Numbered from the stretch's first letter, positions 51,527-60,630 are shown. The stretch is 64,000 nucleotides of DNA from Micromonospora antibiotica (GCF_017599305.1 NZ_JAGFWR010000010.1:1-64000), one strand, 5' to 3'. The notes: generated from the letters alone by a model not told the origin. Numbers and translations are program-made.

Positions 51527-52672
51527 TCAGCCACGGGTCTGCCGGGCGACCTCGGTGACCACGTCCTCCAGCCGGCCCGACCGGGCGAACACGGCCCGCT
51601 GCCGGGCCGCCCCGGTGCCGTGCCGGCGCAGCGTGGCCAGCAGCTCGGTCACCTCGGCCAGGTCGTCGTGCGCCTCCAGGGCCGGGCGGACCCGCTCGAC
51701 GAGCCGGTCGACCAGTTCCCAGGCCGGGCGCAGCTCACCGTTGGTCAGGTCGACGCCGTCGCCCTCCAACCCGTCGTGGGCGGCCCGCCAGTGCGCGGCC
51801 ACCAGCAGGTGGTGGTCGGTGTTCACCGGCGGGCGGCCCGCCGCCACGTCGTCCATGGCGGTGGCGACCAGCGCCCGGACCAGCCCCGCCACCAGCACCG
51901 CGTCGTCGACCGACGGGCAGACGTCACCGATGCGGACCTCCACCGTCGGGTACTTCGCCGACAGCCGGGCGTACCAGTAGAGCATCCCCTCGTCGAGCAT
52001 CACCCCGCTGGCGATCAACTGCCGGATCAGCCGCTCGTAGTGCTCGTACGACTCCAGGTAGGGGGTGGGCGCGACCGACGGCCAGCGTTCCCACTCGACG
52101 GAACGCCAGCTCGCGTAGCCGGTGTCGACCCCCTCGGAGAAGGGCGAGTTGGTGGTCATCGCGTGCAGCACCGGCAGCCACGGCCGAATGTGGTTGAGCA
52201 CCTGCACACCGGTGTCCGGGTCCGGGACACCCACGTGCACGTGCATGCCGTTGTTGCCGGGGCCGGGCACCAGCAGCCGGAACCGTTCGATCATCCGGTC
52301 GAAGCGGGGCTTGTCCACCACCGGCGGCACCGGTCCCGCGACCGGGCCGGTGCCGATGGCCAGCACCCGGACGCCGGCCCGCTCGGCGGCGTCGGCCAAC
52401 GCGCCGCGCAGCACACCCAGCGAGTGCCGGATCGAGCCCAGGTCCAACCCGGGTGGGCTGCCGATCTCGATCTGGCTGGTCTGGAACTCCCGCTCCACCT
52501 GCCCGCGCAACTCGGCCGGCACCTGCGCCATGACCAGGTCGACGGCGGGCACCGCGGCACCGGTGTGCGGATCGACCAGGAGGAACTCCTCCTCGACGCC
52601 CACCGTCAGCCGGTCGGGCCCGGTCCGCTCCGGAGCCACCGCCCCGGCCGCCACCCCACTGGTCATCGCCAT
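51527..52672 (-). CDS. Glutamate-cysteine ligase 2-type carboxylate-amine ligase (YbdK family)
   Basis: This 381-residue GCS2 enzyme joins an amine or thiol amino acid to glutamate using ATP. It has TVGVEEEFLLVDP at the N-terminus (Glu metal ligands), FQTSQIEIGSPPG, NNGMHVHVGVPD and TVEVRIGDVCPSVDDAVLVAG. ATG 52672 is used; 52666 and GTG 52675 are alternatives. In mycobacteria an EgtA homologue makes gamma-glutamylcysteine for ergothioneine, but no egtB-D genes are adjacent, so the product is uncertain. Confidence 0.83.
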   Translation of the reverse strand: MAMTSGVAAGAVAPERTGPDRLTVGVEEEFLLVDPHTGAAVPAVDLVMAQVPAELRGQVEREFQTSQIEIGSPPGLDLGSIRHSLGVLRGALADAAERAGVRVLAIGTGPVAGPVPPVVDKPRFDRMIERFRLLVPGPGNNGMHVHVGVPDPDTGVQVLNHIRPWLPVLHAMTTNSPFSEGVDTGYASWRSVEWERWPSVAPTPYLESYEHYERLIRQLIASGVMLDEGMLYWYARLSAKYPTVEVRIGDVCPSVDDAVLVAGLVRALVATAMDDVAAGRPPVNTDHHLLVAAHWRAAHDGLEGDGVDLTNGELRPAWELVDRLVERVRPALEAHDDLAEVTELLATLRRHGTGAARQRAVFARSGRLEDVVTEVARQTRG

Positions 52673-52782
52673 CACCGTCCGTCCCGTCCCGCCGCGGCGG
52701 GTTCGCCACGGTGCTGTCCGGCCCATTACCCGCAGTGTCCGGCGGAGAAAACGCGACACGGCGCGTCGTCGCGTCGGATGCT

Positions 52783-52788
52783 TACCAT
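52783..52788 (+). promoter_or_regulatory. Possible -10 of lysX
   Basis: TACCAT fits TANNNT and would give a leader of about 75 nt before GTG 52871. No -35 was found. Confidence 0.35.
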
Positions 52789-52870
52789 GACCCGGTCCCG
52801 CCGACCGGTGCCGTGCCGCACCCCCGCCCCGACCTGGAGCGGGCCGGGGCGGGAACGTGAGGGAGGTCAG

Positions 52871-55800
52871 GTGACCCCGACGACGGTGCCCCAGTCGGCG
52901 CCCCCGACCCCGGCGCGGCGGCCCGGCCACCCGCCCCGGCCGGCCGGGCGGGACTGGCGGCGGCAGGTGCCCCGGATGTTCGCGGCGCTGCTGTGGTTCA
53001 TCGCCGCGATCTGCGCGCTGGCGGCGGTGAGCAGCGCGGCCAACGCCGAGTTCCAGCCGGTCCGGACCACCATCGACACGCTGCTGGTGCCGGCGCCGGC
53101 CAACCTGGCGTACGCGGTGTTCCTCGGCACCCTCGCCGCGGCGGTGCTGCGCCGTAAGCGGCTGGCGTACTGGGTGCTGGTCGTCTACTTCATCCTCAGC
53201 CTGGTCGTCGGGGTGCTGACCGGCCTGGTGCTGGTGACCGTCGGCGCGGACCAGCTCACCGACGACGCCGGCCGGCGGCTGTTCACCCTGATCGACGCCG
53301 TCGGTGTCTGGGTGGGCATCGGGTTCGCCGCCGCCGCCCTGACCCTGCTGCTGACCGCCCGGCGGGAGTTCTACGCCCGGGTCCGCAGCGGCAGCACCCG
53401 CCGCGCCCTCGGGGTGTTCTTCGGTCTCGCCGCGGCTGCCGTCGGGCTCGGTTACCTGCTGCTCACCGCCGTGCCCGGCAGCCTGCGCAGCTTGCTGGAC
53501 CGGGTCGGGTACGCCATCGAGAAGGTCTTCGGCGGGGCGATCACCCTGGACGTCACCCGGCAGGGCCAGGCCCCCGGCTGGGTCAACCTGCTGCTCGGCG
53601 GGATGGGCGCGGTAGCCTTCCTGGCCGGCCTGTTCACCCTGCTGCGTTCCCAGCGCGCCGCCGCCGTGCTGCACCCCGACGAGGAGCAGCGGATCCGGGA
53701 ACTGCTGGCCCGCTACGGCGACCGGGACTCGCTCGGCTACTTCGCCACCCGACGGGACAAGGCGGCGATCTTCTCAGCCAGCGGGAAGGCGGCGCTGACC
53801 TACCGGGTGGTCAACGGGGTGAGCCTGGCCAGCGGCGACCCGGTCGGCGACCCGGAGGCGTGGGGTCCGGCCATCACCGCCTGGCTGGACCAGGCCCGGG
53901 AGTACGCCTGGACCCCGGCGGTGATGGGGGCCAGCGAGGCCGGCGCGCGGGCCTACCACCGGCACGGGTTGAAGGTGCTGCAACTGGGCGACGAGGCGAT
54001 CCTGCTGGCCCGGGAGTTCGACCTGGGCGGGCGGGACATGCGCCCGGTCCGGCAGGCGGTGCACCGGGTCGAGCGGGCCGGTCACACCGCGCTGGTCCGC
54101 CGGCACCACGAGATCCCGCCGGACGAGCTGGCCGACCTCGCCGCCCTGGCCACCCGCTGGCGGGACACCGAGCACGAGCGCGGCTTCTCGATGGCGCTGG
54201 GCCGGCTCGGTGACCCGGCCGACGGTGACTGCGTGCTGGTGGAGGCCCGCGACGGCACCGGCCGGGTGCGGGCGCTGCTGTCGTTGAGCCCGTGGGGCAC
54301 CGACGGCCTGTCGCTGGACCTGATGCGTCGGGACCGCACCGCCGAGAACGGGGTCACCGAGTTCATGGTGGCCGCGCTGCTCGGTGCGGCCCCCCGGCTG
54401 GGTGTCGAGCGGGTGTCGCTGAACTTCGCCGTGTTCCGGTCGGTGTTCGAGCAGGGCGCCCGGATCGGCGCCGGCCCGGTGATCCGGCTGTGGCGGCGTA
54501 CGCTGCTGTTCTTCTCCCGCTGGTGGCAGTTGGAGTCGCTGTACCTGTCCAATGCCAAGTACCAGCCGCACTGGACGCCCCGCTACCTGTGCTTCGGCGA
54601 GCGGCGGGAGTTGGCCCGGGTGGGGTTGGCCGCCGCCGTCGCGGAGGGCTTCGTGGCGTTGCCGGGCGGCCGGCCGTCCCCGCTGTACGGGGCACCCCCG
54701 GCCGGTGGCGGGGTGGGGTTCGTGCCGCCGGACGCGGCCACGGTGCACGCGGTCAGCCCCGAACCGGCCCGCGAGCAGCAGCCCGAGCAGGTGCGGGTCC
54801 GGCGGGCGAAGCTGGACCGGCTACGGGCGCAGGGCGTCGAGGCGTACCCGGTGGGGTGGCCGCGTACCGACGGGTGTGCGGCGGTGCGGGCGCGGCACGC
54901 CGGGCTGGCCCCGGACACCGGCACGGGGGAGACCGTGTCGGTGGCCGGGCGGGTGCTGCTGGTCCGCGACCACGGTCGGATCTGCTTCGTCACCATCCGG
55001 GACGGCAGTGGCGACCTGCAACTGGTGCTGGAGAAGGAGCTGCCCCGGTGGCGGGCCACCGTCGACATCGGCGACCACGTCGGCGCGACCGGCGAGGTGT
55101 ACGCCACCCGGCGTGGCGAGGTGTCGGTCCGGGTGGCCGACTGGCAGCTCACGGCCAAGTGCCTGCGCCCGCTGCCCGACAAGCACCACGGCCTGGCCGA
55201 CCCGGAGGCGCGGGTCCGCCGCCGCTACCTGGACCTGGCGACCAGCCCGCAGGCCCGGGACCTGCTGCGCGCCCGCAGCGCCACCCTGACCAGCCTGCGG
55301 CAGACCCTGGTGTCGCGGGACTTCCTGGAGGTGGAGACGCCGATCCTGCAACGGGTGCACGGCGGAGCGAACGCCCGCCCGTTCGTCACCCACAGCAACG
55401 CCTACGACCTGCGGTTGACCCTGCGGATCGCCCCGGAGCTGTACCTCAAGCGGCTCGCCGTGGGCGGCGTCGAGCGGGTGTACGAGCTGGGCCGGGTGTT
55501 CCGCAACGAGGGTGTCGACTTCAGCCACAACCCGGAGTTCACCGTGCTGGAGGCGTACCAGGCGTACGCCGACTACCACGACATGCGGGAGCTGGCCCGG
55601 GAGCTGATCGTCGCGGCGGCGGTGGCGGTGCACGGGGCTCCACTGGCCCGTCGACCGGGCACCGGTGAGCTGGTCGACATCGGCGGGCCGTGGCCGGTCC
55701 ACACGGTGCACGGGGCGGTCTCCGCCGCGCTGGGCGAGGAGGTGACCGTCGACACCGACGTCGCCACCCTGCGCCGGCTCGCCGACACGGCCCAGGTGCC

Positions 55801-56233
55801 GTACGACCCGGGGTGGGCGCGCGCCGAGCTGCTGCTGGAGCTGTACGAGCGGCTGGTCGAGGCGCGTACCGACGTGCCCACGTTCTACCTGGACTTCCCG
55901 ACCGACGTGTCGCCGTTGACCCGGCAGCACCGGTCCGATCCCCGGTTGGCCGAGCGGTGGGACCTGGTGGCGTTCGGGATGGAGCTGGGCACCGCGTACT
56001 CGGAGCTGGTCGACCCGACCGAGCAGCGGCGGCGGTTGACCGCCCAGTCGTTGAAGGCGGCCGGTGGTGACCCGGAGGCGATGGAGCTGGACGAGGACTT
56101 CCTCACCGCCCTGGAGTACGCGATGCCGCCGACCGGTGGCCTGGGGTTGGGCGTGGACCGGTTGGTGATGTTGCTGACCGGCCGGTCCATCCGGGAGACC
56201 CTGCCGTTCCCGATGGTCCGCGAGTCCTCGTGA
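52871..56233 (+). CDS. lysX: Bifunctional lysylphosphatidylglycerol synthase/lysyl-tRNA synthetase
   Basis: LysX charges lysine on tRNA and transfers it to phosphatidylglycerol, adding positive charge to the membrane and raising resistance to cationic peptides. The 1120-residue protein has an MprF-like membrane domain of about six helices (30-260), the cytosolic transferase domain (about 280-590), then a LysRS-like part: OB fold near 690, motif 2 RVYELGRVFRNEG near 868 and motif 3 GLGLGVDRLVMLLTG near 1090. GTG 52871 follows GGAGGT at 52862. Same architecture as M. tuberculosis LysX. A separate housekeeping lysS is expected elsewhere. Confidence 0.95.
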   Translation: MTPTTVPQSAPPTPARRPGHPPRPAGRDWRRQVPRMFAALLWFIAAICALAAVSSAANAEFQPVRTTIDTLLVPAPANLAYAVFLGTLAAAVLRRKRLAYWVLVVYFILSLVVGVLTGLVLVTVGADQLTDDAGRRLFTLIDAVGVWVGIGFAAAALTLLLTARREFYARVRSGSTRRALGVFFGLAAAAVGLGYLLLTAVPGSLRSLLDRVGYAIEKVFGGAITLDVTRQGQAPGWVNLLLGGMGAVAFLAGLFTLLRSQRAAAVLHPDEEQRIRELLARYGDRDSLGYFATRRDKAAIFSASGKAALTYRVVNGVSLASGDPVGDPEAWGPAITAWLDQAREYAWTPAVMGASEAGARAYHRHGLKVLQLGDEAILLAREFDLGGRDMRPVRQAVHRVERAGHTALVRRHHEIPPDELADLAALATRWRDTEHERGFSMALGRLGDPADGDCVLVEARDGTGRVRALLSLSPWGTDGLSLDLMRRDRTAENGVTEFMVAALLGAAPRLGVERVSLNFAVFRSVFEQGARIGAGPVIRLWRRTLLFFSRWWQLESLYLSNAKYQPHWTPRYLCFGERRELARVGLAAAVAEGFVALPGGRPSPLYGAPPAGGGVGFVPPDAATVHAVSPEPAREQQPEQVRVRRAKLDRLRAQGVEAYPVGWPRTDGCAAVRARHAGLAPDTGTGETVSVAGRVLLVRDHGRICFVTIRDGSGDLQLVLEKELPRWRATVDIGDHVGATGEVYATRRGEVSVRVADWQLTAKCLRPLPDKHHGLADPEARVRRRYLDLATSPQARDLLRARSATLTSLRQTLVSRDFLEVETPILQRVHGGANARPFVTHSNAYDLRLTLRIAPELYLKRLAVGGVERVYELGRVFRNEGVDFSHNPEFTVLEAYQAYADYHDMRELARELIVAAAVAVHGAPLARRPGTGELVDIGGPWPVHTVHGAVSAALGEEVTVDTDVATLRRLADTAQVPYDPGWARAELLLELYERLVEARTDVPTFYLDFPTDVSPLTRQHRSDPRLAERWDLVAFGMELGTAYSELVDPTEQRRRLTAQSLKAAGGDPEAMELDEDFLTALEYAMPPTGGLGLGVDRLVMLLTGRSIRETLPFPMVRESS

Positions 56234-56934
56234 ACCGTCCCCACCGTGACCCGGACCCGGCGGCCCGCCGTGGGGGCGGCGGGCACCGGATCGCCCGGAC
56301 CGGGGCGGCGGTGGCGCTGGTGGTGGCGGCGGTCTGTTACGCCTCCTGGCTGCTCGCCCCGGTGCTCAACCCGGGGCTGCGGCCGGTGCAGAGCTACCTG
56401 AGTGAACTGGCCGCCCGGGACCAGCCGTACCACCTGGTCTTCCAGCTCGGCGACGTGACGACCGGGCTGTGCGCGACGGCGGCGGGGTTGCTGCTGGCCC
56501 GGGTGGTCCGGGAGGTGCCCCGGCCGGCCTGGTGGGGGCTGCTGGTGTTCGCTGTCGCCACCGCCGTCGACGGCGGTTACACCTCGATGGACTGCGCCCC
56601 CTCGATCGACGACCGCTGCGCCCGGCTGGAGGAGCTGGGCGAGTTGTCCTGGCGGCACCAGGCCCACACGGTCACCTCGTCGGTGGCGGTGGCCGGCGCA
56701 CTGCTCAGCCTGGTTGCGGTCCTCGCCGTGCTGCGGGGCCCGGTCCGCCGCCGGGCCGGGCTGGTGGTGGCGGTGGTGCTGGCGGTCGGCACGGTCGGCA
56801 CGCTGGTCGCCACCCTGCACCCCGAGTGGGGGCTGGGCCTGTGGCAGCGGGTCCAGCTCACCGGCCTGTCCGGCTGGCTGCTGCTCACCGCCGCCGTCGC
56901 CCGCCGGGGCCCCGGCCCGGAGCGCCCCCGGTGA
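56230..56934 (+). CDS. DUF998 integral membrane protein
   Basis: This 234-residue protein has about six TM helices and the DUF998 features: the first-loop PGLRPVQSYLSELAARDQPY and a DCAPSIDDRCA loop. GTG 56230 overlaps the lysX stop, and its own stop overlaps the next gene, so three genes are coupled. DUF998 proteins have no established function; cotranscription with lysX hints at membrane-lipid homeostasis. Confidence 0.85.
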   Translation: MNRPHRDPDPAARRGGGGHRIARTGAAVALVVAAVCYASWLLAPVLNPGLRPVQSYLSELAARDQPYHLVFQLGDVTTGLCATAAGLLLARVVREVPRPAWWGLLVFAVATAVDGGYTSMDCAPSIDDRCARLEELGELSWRHQAHTVTSSVAVAGALLSLVAVLAVLRGPVRRRAGLVVAVVLAVGTVGTLVATLHPEWGLGLWQRVQLTGLSGWLLLTAAVARRGPGPERPR

Positions 56935-57800
56935 CCGGCCCGGCCACCCCTGATCGGCCTGCGCCCGACCGGCCCACCGCCGACGACGCGGCGGCTACCG
57001 GTCGGGCCGGCGGGCCGGGGGTGCTGCTCTGCCCGGGGATGGGGGAGGGGGCGGCGACCTGGGACCGGCTGGTGCCGCCGCTGACCGCCGCCGGCTGCCG
57101 GGTGCGCCGGCTGGACCGGCCGGACGACACCCGGGTGCCCACCCTCACCGCCGAACTGGCCCGCCTCGACACGGCGGTGACCGGGCTGGACCGGCCGGTG
57201 CTGGTGGCGCACTCGGCGGCGGCGCTGCCCGCCGAGGCGTACGCCCGGCGGCATCCGGGGCGGCTCGCCGGGCTGGTGCTGGTGGACCCGAGCCTGGTGG
57301 ACCCGGCCGGGGCGGCCCGGTGGCGGTGGTGGTCGGCGTGGACGGCCGGCACGGTGGCGGCCGGGGCACCGGTGCTGGCCGGGGCGCTCGACCGGTCCGG
57401 TCTGGCCCGCCGGTACGGCCCGGGGGCGTGGCGTCGGGCGGTGCGCCCGATGAGCGTCCGCCCGCCCGACCCGACCGCTGCGGCGGCGTACGGCTGCGGA
57501 TCGGTGCTGGTCGGGGCGCTGGTGCAGTGGTTGGCGCACCCGGCGGTGGCGGCGGAACTGGTGGCGTTGCGGGCGGTGACGGCGGCACCGACGCTGCCGG
57601 TGCGGGTGTTGACCGCGCTCGGCGACGTGCCCACCCCGGCCGGTCGGGCGGCGTGGCGGGCCGGGCACGCCGCGCTGGCGGCGAGCTTCCCCGCCGGCCG
57701 GCAGGAGGTATTGCGGGACGCCCGGCATCTGCTGCACGTGGACCGGCCGGAGACGGTGGTCGAGGCCGTCGTGGCGGTCCGACGTGACAGCGGGTCCTAG
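56931..57800 (+). CDS. Alpha/beta hydrolase with atypical nucleophile elbow
   Basis: The 289-residue protein has the oxyanion strand VLLCPGMGEGAATWDRL, an elbow VLVAHSAAALPAEAY in place of GxSxG, the LVLVDPSLVDP strand and a C-terminal histidine in DARHLLHVDRPE. The serine and histidine are in place, but both elbow glycines are replaced by alanine. GTG 56931 overlaps the DUF998 stop. Substrate unknown; the operon with lysX and DUF998 suggests a lipid-related ester. Confidence 0.8.
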   Translation: MTGPATPDRPAPDRPTADDAAATGRAGGPGVLLCPGMGEGAATWDRLVPPLTAAGCRVRRLDRPDDTRVPTLTAELARLDTAVTGLDRPVLVAHSAAALPAEAYARRHPGRLAGLVLVDPSLVDPAGAARWRWWSAWTAGTVAAGAPVLAGALDRSGLARRYGPGAWRRAVRPMSVRPPDPTAAAAYGCGSVLVGALVQWLAHPAVAAELVALRAVTAAPTLPVRVLTALGDVPTPAGRAAWRAGHAALAASFPAGRQEVLRDARHLLHVDRPETVVEAVVAVRRDSGS

Positions 57801-57803
57801 GCT
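57798..57803 (+). promoter_or_regulatory. Leaderless -10 element of the DUF6412 gene
   Basis: TAGGCT overlaps the stop of the hydrolase gene and lies seven bases before GTG 57811. It suggests an internal promoter for DUF6412 and the YidC-like gene. Confidence 0.5.
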
Positions 57804-57810
57804 GGCGGGC

Positions 57811-58122
57811 GTGTCGGGGCTGCGGGTGGTGACGGGTCTGTGGGCGTACGCGCTCGTCGGGCTGACCCTGCTCGCGGACCGGCCGGGTGACCTGCTCGCC
57901 GGTGCGGCGGTGGTGGCCGCGTTGCTGCTCGTCGTCCTGCTGGCGACCCGTCCCCGGCCGACGTCCGGCCCCGGCACGGGGCGGCGGCGGGCGGTCGGGT
58001 TACGCGACCGGGCCCGGCGTCGACGCGTACCCCGGCAGGTCGATCCGGACGCGGCGGGCCGACCCCGCCCCCGGGCACCCGGGGGTTCCCTCCCGGTCGG
58101 GTGGTCCCCGGTCGCGGGCTGA
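57811..58122 (+). CDS. DUF6412 small membrane protein
   Basis: This 103-residue protein has two TM segments (about 5-22 and 28-48) and a basic C-terminal tail with RQVDPDAAGRPRPRAPG, which I recognise from DUF6412 proteins found next to YidC-like genes. GTG 57811 is preferred over GTG 57784 because of the -10 spacing. The YidC-like gene starts 123 bp downstream. A role in membrane-protein insertion is suggested only by that association. Confidence 0.7.
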   Translation: MSGLRVVTGLWAYALVGLTLLADRPGDLLAGAAVVAALLLVVLLATRPRPTSGPGTGRRRAVGLRDRARRRRVPRQVDPDAAGRPRPRAPGGSLPVGWSPVAG

Positions 58123-58245
58123 TCCCGCGCGCCGCCGCCGACCGGTTCCGTCGTCATCCGTCCCACGGTGAACCGCCGACCGCCCTGACGGGCGGCCGGT
58201 CGACGTCCCGTGCGGACCTCCGGAATCGGACCGAGGGGTTCCCCC

Positions 58246-58983
58246 ATGCTCGCCTTCTCACCTGTGCACGACGCGGCTGCCGCCGCGGGTTCCGTCGTCG
58301 GCTGGCTCGTCGGGCTGCTGACACCGCTGGCCGGCGGGGCCGCCACCGCCGCCGCCATCGTGTTGTTCACCATCGCCGTCAGGCTGTTGATCTCACCGCT
58401 GACCGTCGCCCAGGTCCGCGCGGAGCGGCGTCGCGCGGCCCTCGCCCCGCAGTTGCGCCAGCTCCAGCAGCGGTACGCGGACGACCCGGCGACGTTGCAG
58501 TCGGAGGTGTTCGCGCTCTACCGCCGGGCCGGGGCGTCGCCGGTGGCGGGGTGCCTGCCGGCGCTGCTCCAGGCTCCGTTCTTCCTGGTCATGTACCGCC
58601 TGTTCGGCACCGGTGACGGTGCGGTCGGGCTGCTCGACGCGCGGCTGGCCGGGGTGCCGCTGGGCTGGCACCTGGGCGACGGGCTGACCCTGTCGGTGCT
58701 GCTGGTGTTCGGGGTGCTGCTGGCGGCCCTGGCCGGCCTGGCCACGGTGCTGTCCCGGCGGGCCCGGCGGACGGCGTCGGCCGCCGCGCCGACGGACCAG
58801 CCGGGGGCGGCGTTGCTGGCCCGGGTGCTGCCGCTGCTGCCGTACGGGACGGTGCTGCTGGCGGTGGTGGTGCCGTTGGCGGCGGTGCTCTACCTGGTCA
58901 CCACCACCGGGTGGACGGTGGCGGAACACGTGCTGCTGCGTCGGCCGCAACCGGTGCCGGCCGAAGCCATCGACGAGCGTTGA
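58246..58983 (+). CDS. YidC/Oxa1-family membrane insertase paralogue
   Basis: This 245-residue protein has the YidC core: a first helix with the groove arginine R46 in TIAVRLLISPL, the coiled-coil hairpin QLRQLQQRYADDPATLQSEV, then LPALLQAPFFLVMYRLF and three more helices. It is shorter than housekeeping YidC and lacks a long basic tail. ATG 58246 follows GAGGGG at 58233-58238. The main yidC normally sits near oriC with rnpA, so this is probably a secondary insertase with specialised clients. Confidence 0.88.
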   Translation: MLAFSPVHDAAAAAGSVVGWLVGLLTPLAGGAATAAAIVLFTIAVRLLISPLTVAQVRAERRRAALAPQLRQLQQRYADDPATLQSEVFALYRRAGASPVAGCLPALLQAPFFLVMYRLFGTGDGAVGLLDARLAGVPLGWHLGDGLTLSVLLVFGVLLAALAGLATVLSRRARRTASAAAPTDQPGAALLARVLPLLPYGTVLLAVVVPLAAVLYLVTTTGWTVAEHVLLRRPQPVPAEAIDER

Positions 58984-59030
58984 CAAATGGTGGGGCGGGA
59001 GCGTAGAAAACCGCTCAGAGAGCGCTCTCT
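58980..59030 (+). promoter_or_regulatory. Promoter and LacI-type operator of the GH16 gene
   Basis: TTGACA (58980-58985), an 18-nt spacer and TAGAAA (59004-59009) form a near-consensus promoter with a start near 59016. Immediately after lies AGAGAGCGCTCTCT (59017-59030), a perfect 14-bp palindrome that resembles the CelR/CebR operator TGGGAGCGCTCCCA of actinobacterial glucanase genes. The -35 overlaps the YidC-like stop codon. Confidence 0.8.
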
Positions 59031-59059
59031 TTGCTCCCGTCCCCCAGAGAGGCATCCCG

Positions 59060-60496
59060 ATGAACGCTGTCCCGGCGGCTCCGGTCGCCCCCACCGCCCC
59101 GCGCCGGCCCCGCCGCCGGCTCGCCCTGGCGGTCACGCTCGCCGCCGCCACCGCGCTGACCGGCGTCTCGGTCGCCGCCCAGGCCGCCGTCCCGACGCCG
59201 CCGTCGGGGTGGAGCCTGATGTGGAGCGACGACTTCACCGGCGGGGCCGGCACCCTGCCGTCCTCGGCCAACTGGATCGTCGACACCGGCACCAGCTACC
59301 CGGGCGGCCCGGCCAACTGGGGCACCGGCGAGATCCAGACGTACACCGGCAGCACCGCCAACCTGGCCCACGACGGGTCCGGCAACCTGCGGATCACCCC
59401 GCTGCGCGACTCCGCCGGCCGGTGGACCTCGGCCCGGATCGAGACCGTGCGCACCGACTTCAAGCCCCCGTCGGGCGGGGTGCTGGCGATCGAGGGGCGG
59501 ATCCAGATGCCCAACGTCACCGGCGCCCAGGCGGCCGGCTACTGGCCGGCGTTCTGGGCGCTCGGCGCACCCTACCGGGGCAACTACCAGAACTGGCCGG
59601 GCATCGGCGAGATCGACGTGATGGAGAACGTCAACGGGCTCAACCAGGTCTGGGGCGCGCTGCACTGCGGGGTGGCCCCCGGCGGCCCGTGCAACGAGTT
59701 CAGCGGGCTGGGCGCGACCCGGGTCTGCCCCGGCAGCGCCTGCCAGGCGGCCTTCCACACCTACCGCACCGAGTGGGACACCTCGGTCAGCCCGCAGCAG
59801 CTGCGCTGGTACGTCGACGGGCAGCTGTTCCACACCGTCACCCAGAACCAGGTCGGGGCCAGCTACTGGGCGCAGATGACCGGCCACGGCGGTTACTTCC
59901 TGCTGCTCAACGTGGCGATGGGCGGCTCCTTCCCGGACGGGGTGGCCGGTGCCGTCACGCCGACCGGCTCGACCGTCTCCGGTCGGCCGATGCTGGTCGA
60001 CTACGTCGCGGTCTACCGCCGGGGCGGCGGCTCCACCCCGACGCCCACCCCCACCACGCCGGCCCCGACCACCCCGCCGCCGTCGGGCACCGTGGACGCC
60101 TACTCGACGATCCAGGCCGAGGCGTTCTCCGGGCAGAACGGGGTGGCCGTCGAGACCTGTGCCGAGGGCGGGCAGAACATCGCCGCGCTGCGCAACGGTG
60201 ACTGGGCCCGCTACGACAACGTGGACTTCGGCAGCAGCGGCCCGCGCGACTTCCTGGCCCGGGTGGCCTCCGGCGCGGCGGGCGGGGTGAGCGGCCTGGT
60301 CGAGGTGCGGGTGGACAGCCCGACCGCCACCCCGATCGGCAGCTTCGCCCTGGCCAACACCGGTGGTTGGCAGAGCTGGCGGTCGGTGCCCGGCAACGTG
60401 TCGACGGTGACCGGGCGGCACACCGTCTACCTCACCTTCAGCAGTGGCCAGCCGGCCGACTTCGTCAACGTCAACTGGTTCACCTTCCGCCGCTGA
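59060..60496 (+). CDS. Secreted GH16 beta-glucanase with C-terminal CBM6
   Basis: This 478-residue secreted enzyme probably cleaves beta-1,3- or mixed-linkage glucans. The signal peptide (1 to about 43) has a twin-arginine-like basic stretch RRPRRRLALAV and an AQAA cleavage site. The GH16 domain (about 48-328) has the catalytic motif E184-I-D186-V-M-E189. A Thr/Pro linker (about 330-348) leads to a CBM6-like domain (about 350-478) starting YSTIQAEAFSGQNGVAVE. ATG 59060 follows AGAGAGG. Regulation is likely through the palindrome at 59017-59030, with oligosaccharide as inducer. Confidence 0.92.
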   Translation: MNAVPAAPVAPTAPRRPRRRLALAVTLAAATALTGVSVAAQAAVPTPPSGWSLMWSDDFTGGAGTLPSSANWIVDTGTSYPGGPANWGTGEIQTYTGSTANLAHDGSGNLRITPLRDSAGRWTSARIETVRTDFKPPSGGVLAIEGRIQMPNVTGAQAAGYWPAFWALGAPYRGNYQNWPGIGEIDVMENVNGLNQVWGALHCGVAPGGPCNEFSGLGATRVCPGSACQAAFHTYRTEWDTSVSPQQLRWYVDGQLFHTVTQNQVGASYWAQMTGHGGYFLLLNVAMGGSFPDGVAGAVTPTGSTVSGRPMLVDYVAVYRRGGGSTPTPTPTTPAPTTPPPSGTVDAYSTIQAEAFSGQNGVAVETCAEGGQNIAALRNGDWARYDNVDFGSSGPRDFLARVASGAAGGVSGLVEVRVDSPTATPIGSFALANTGGWQSWRSVPGNVSTVTGRHTVYLTFSSGQPADFVNVNWFTFRR

Positions 60497-60507
60497 CCGG
60501 GCGGTCC

Positions 60508-60536
60508 GGGGTCCGCGCCGGGGTGGCGCGGACCCC
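60508..60536 (+). terminator. Terminator of the GH16 gene
   Basis: GGGGTCCGCGCC (60508-60519) and GGCGCGGACCCC (60525-60536) form a perfect 12-bp stem with a 5-nt loop, 12 nt after the stop. Confidence 0.85.
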
Positions 60537-60630
60537 GAACCCATGCGCCGGGCCGGCCCGCGACCCGGCGACCGCCCGCGCCGGTGTGGTCGGGTCGAAG
60601 CGGCGGGGAGTGGGCGGCCGGAAAGGGCTC

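Noticed and set aside
50087..52870. Upstream part of the very long frame leading into lysX
   Set aside because: It runs antisense to the flavoprotein and GCS2 genes; a strong Shine-Dalgarno and the MprF domain place the start at 52871.
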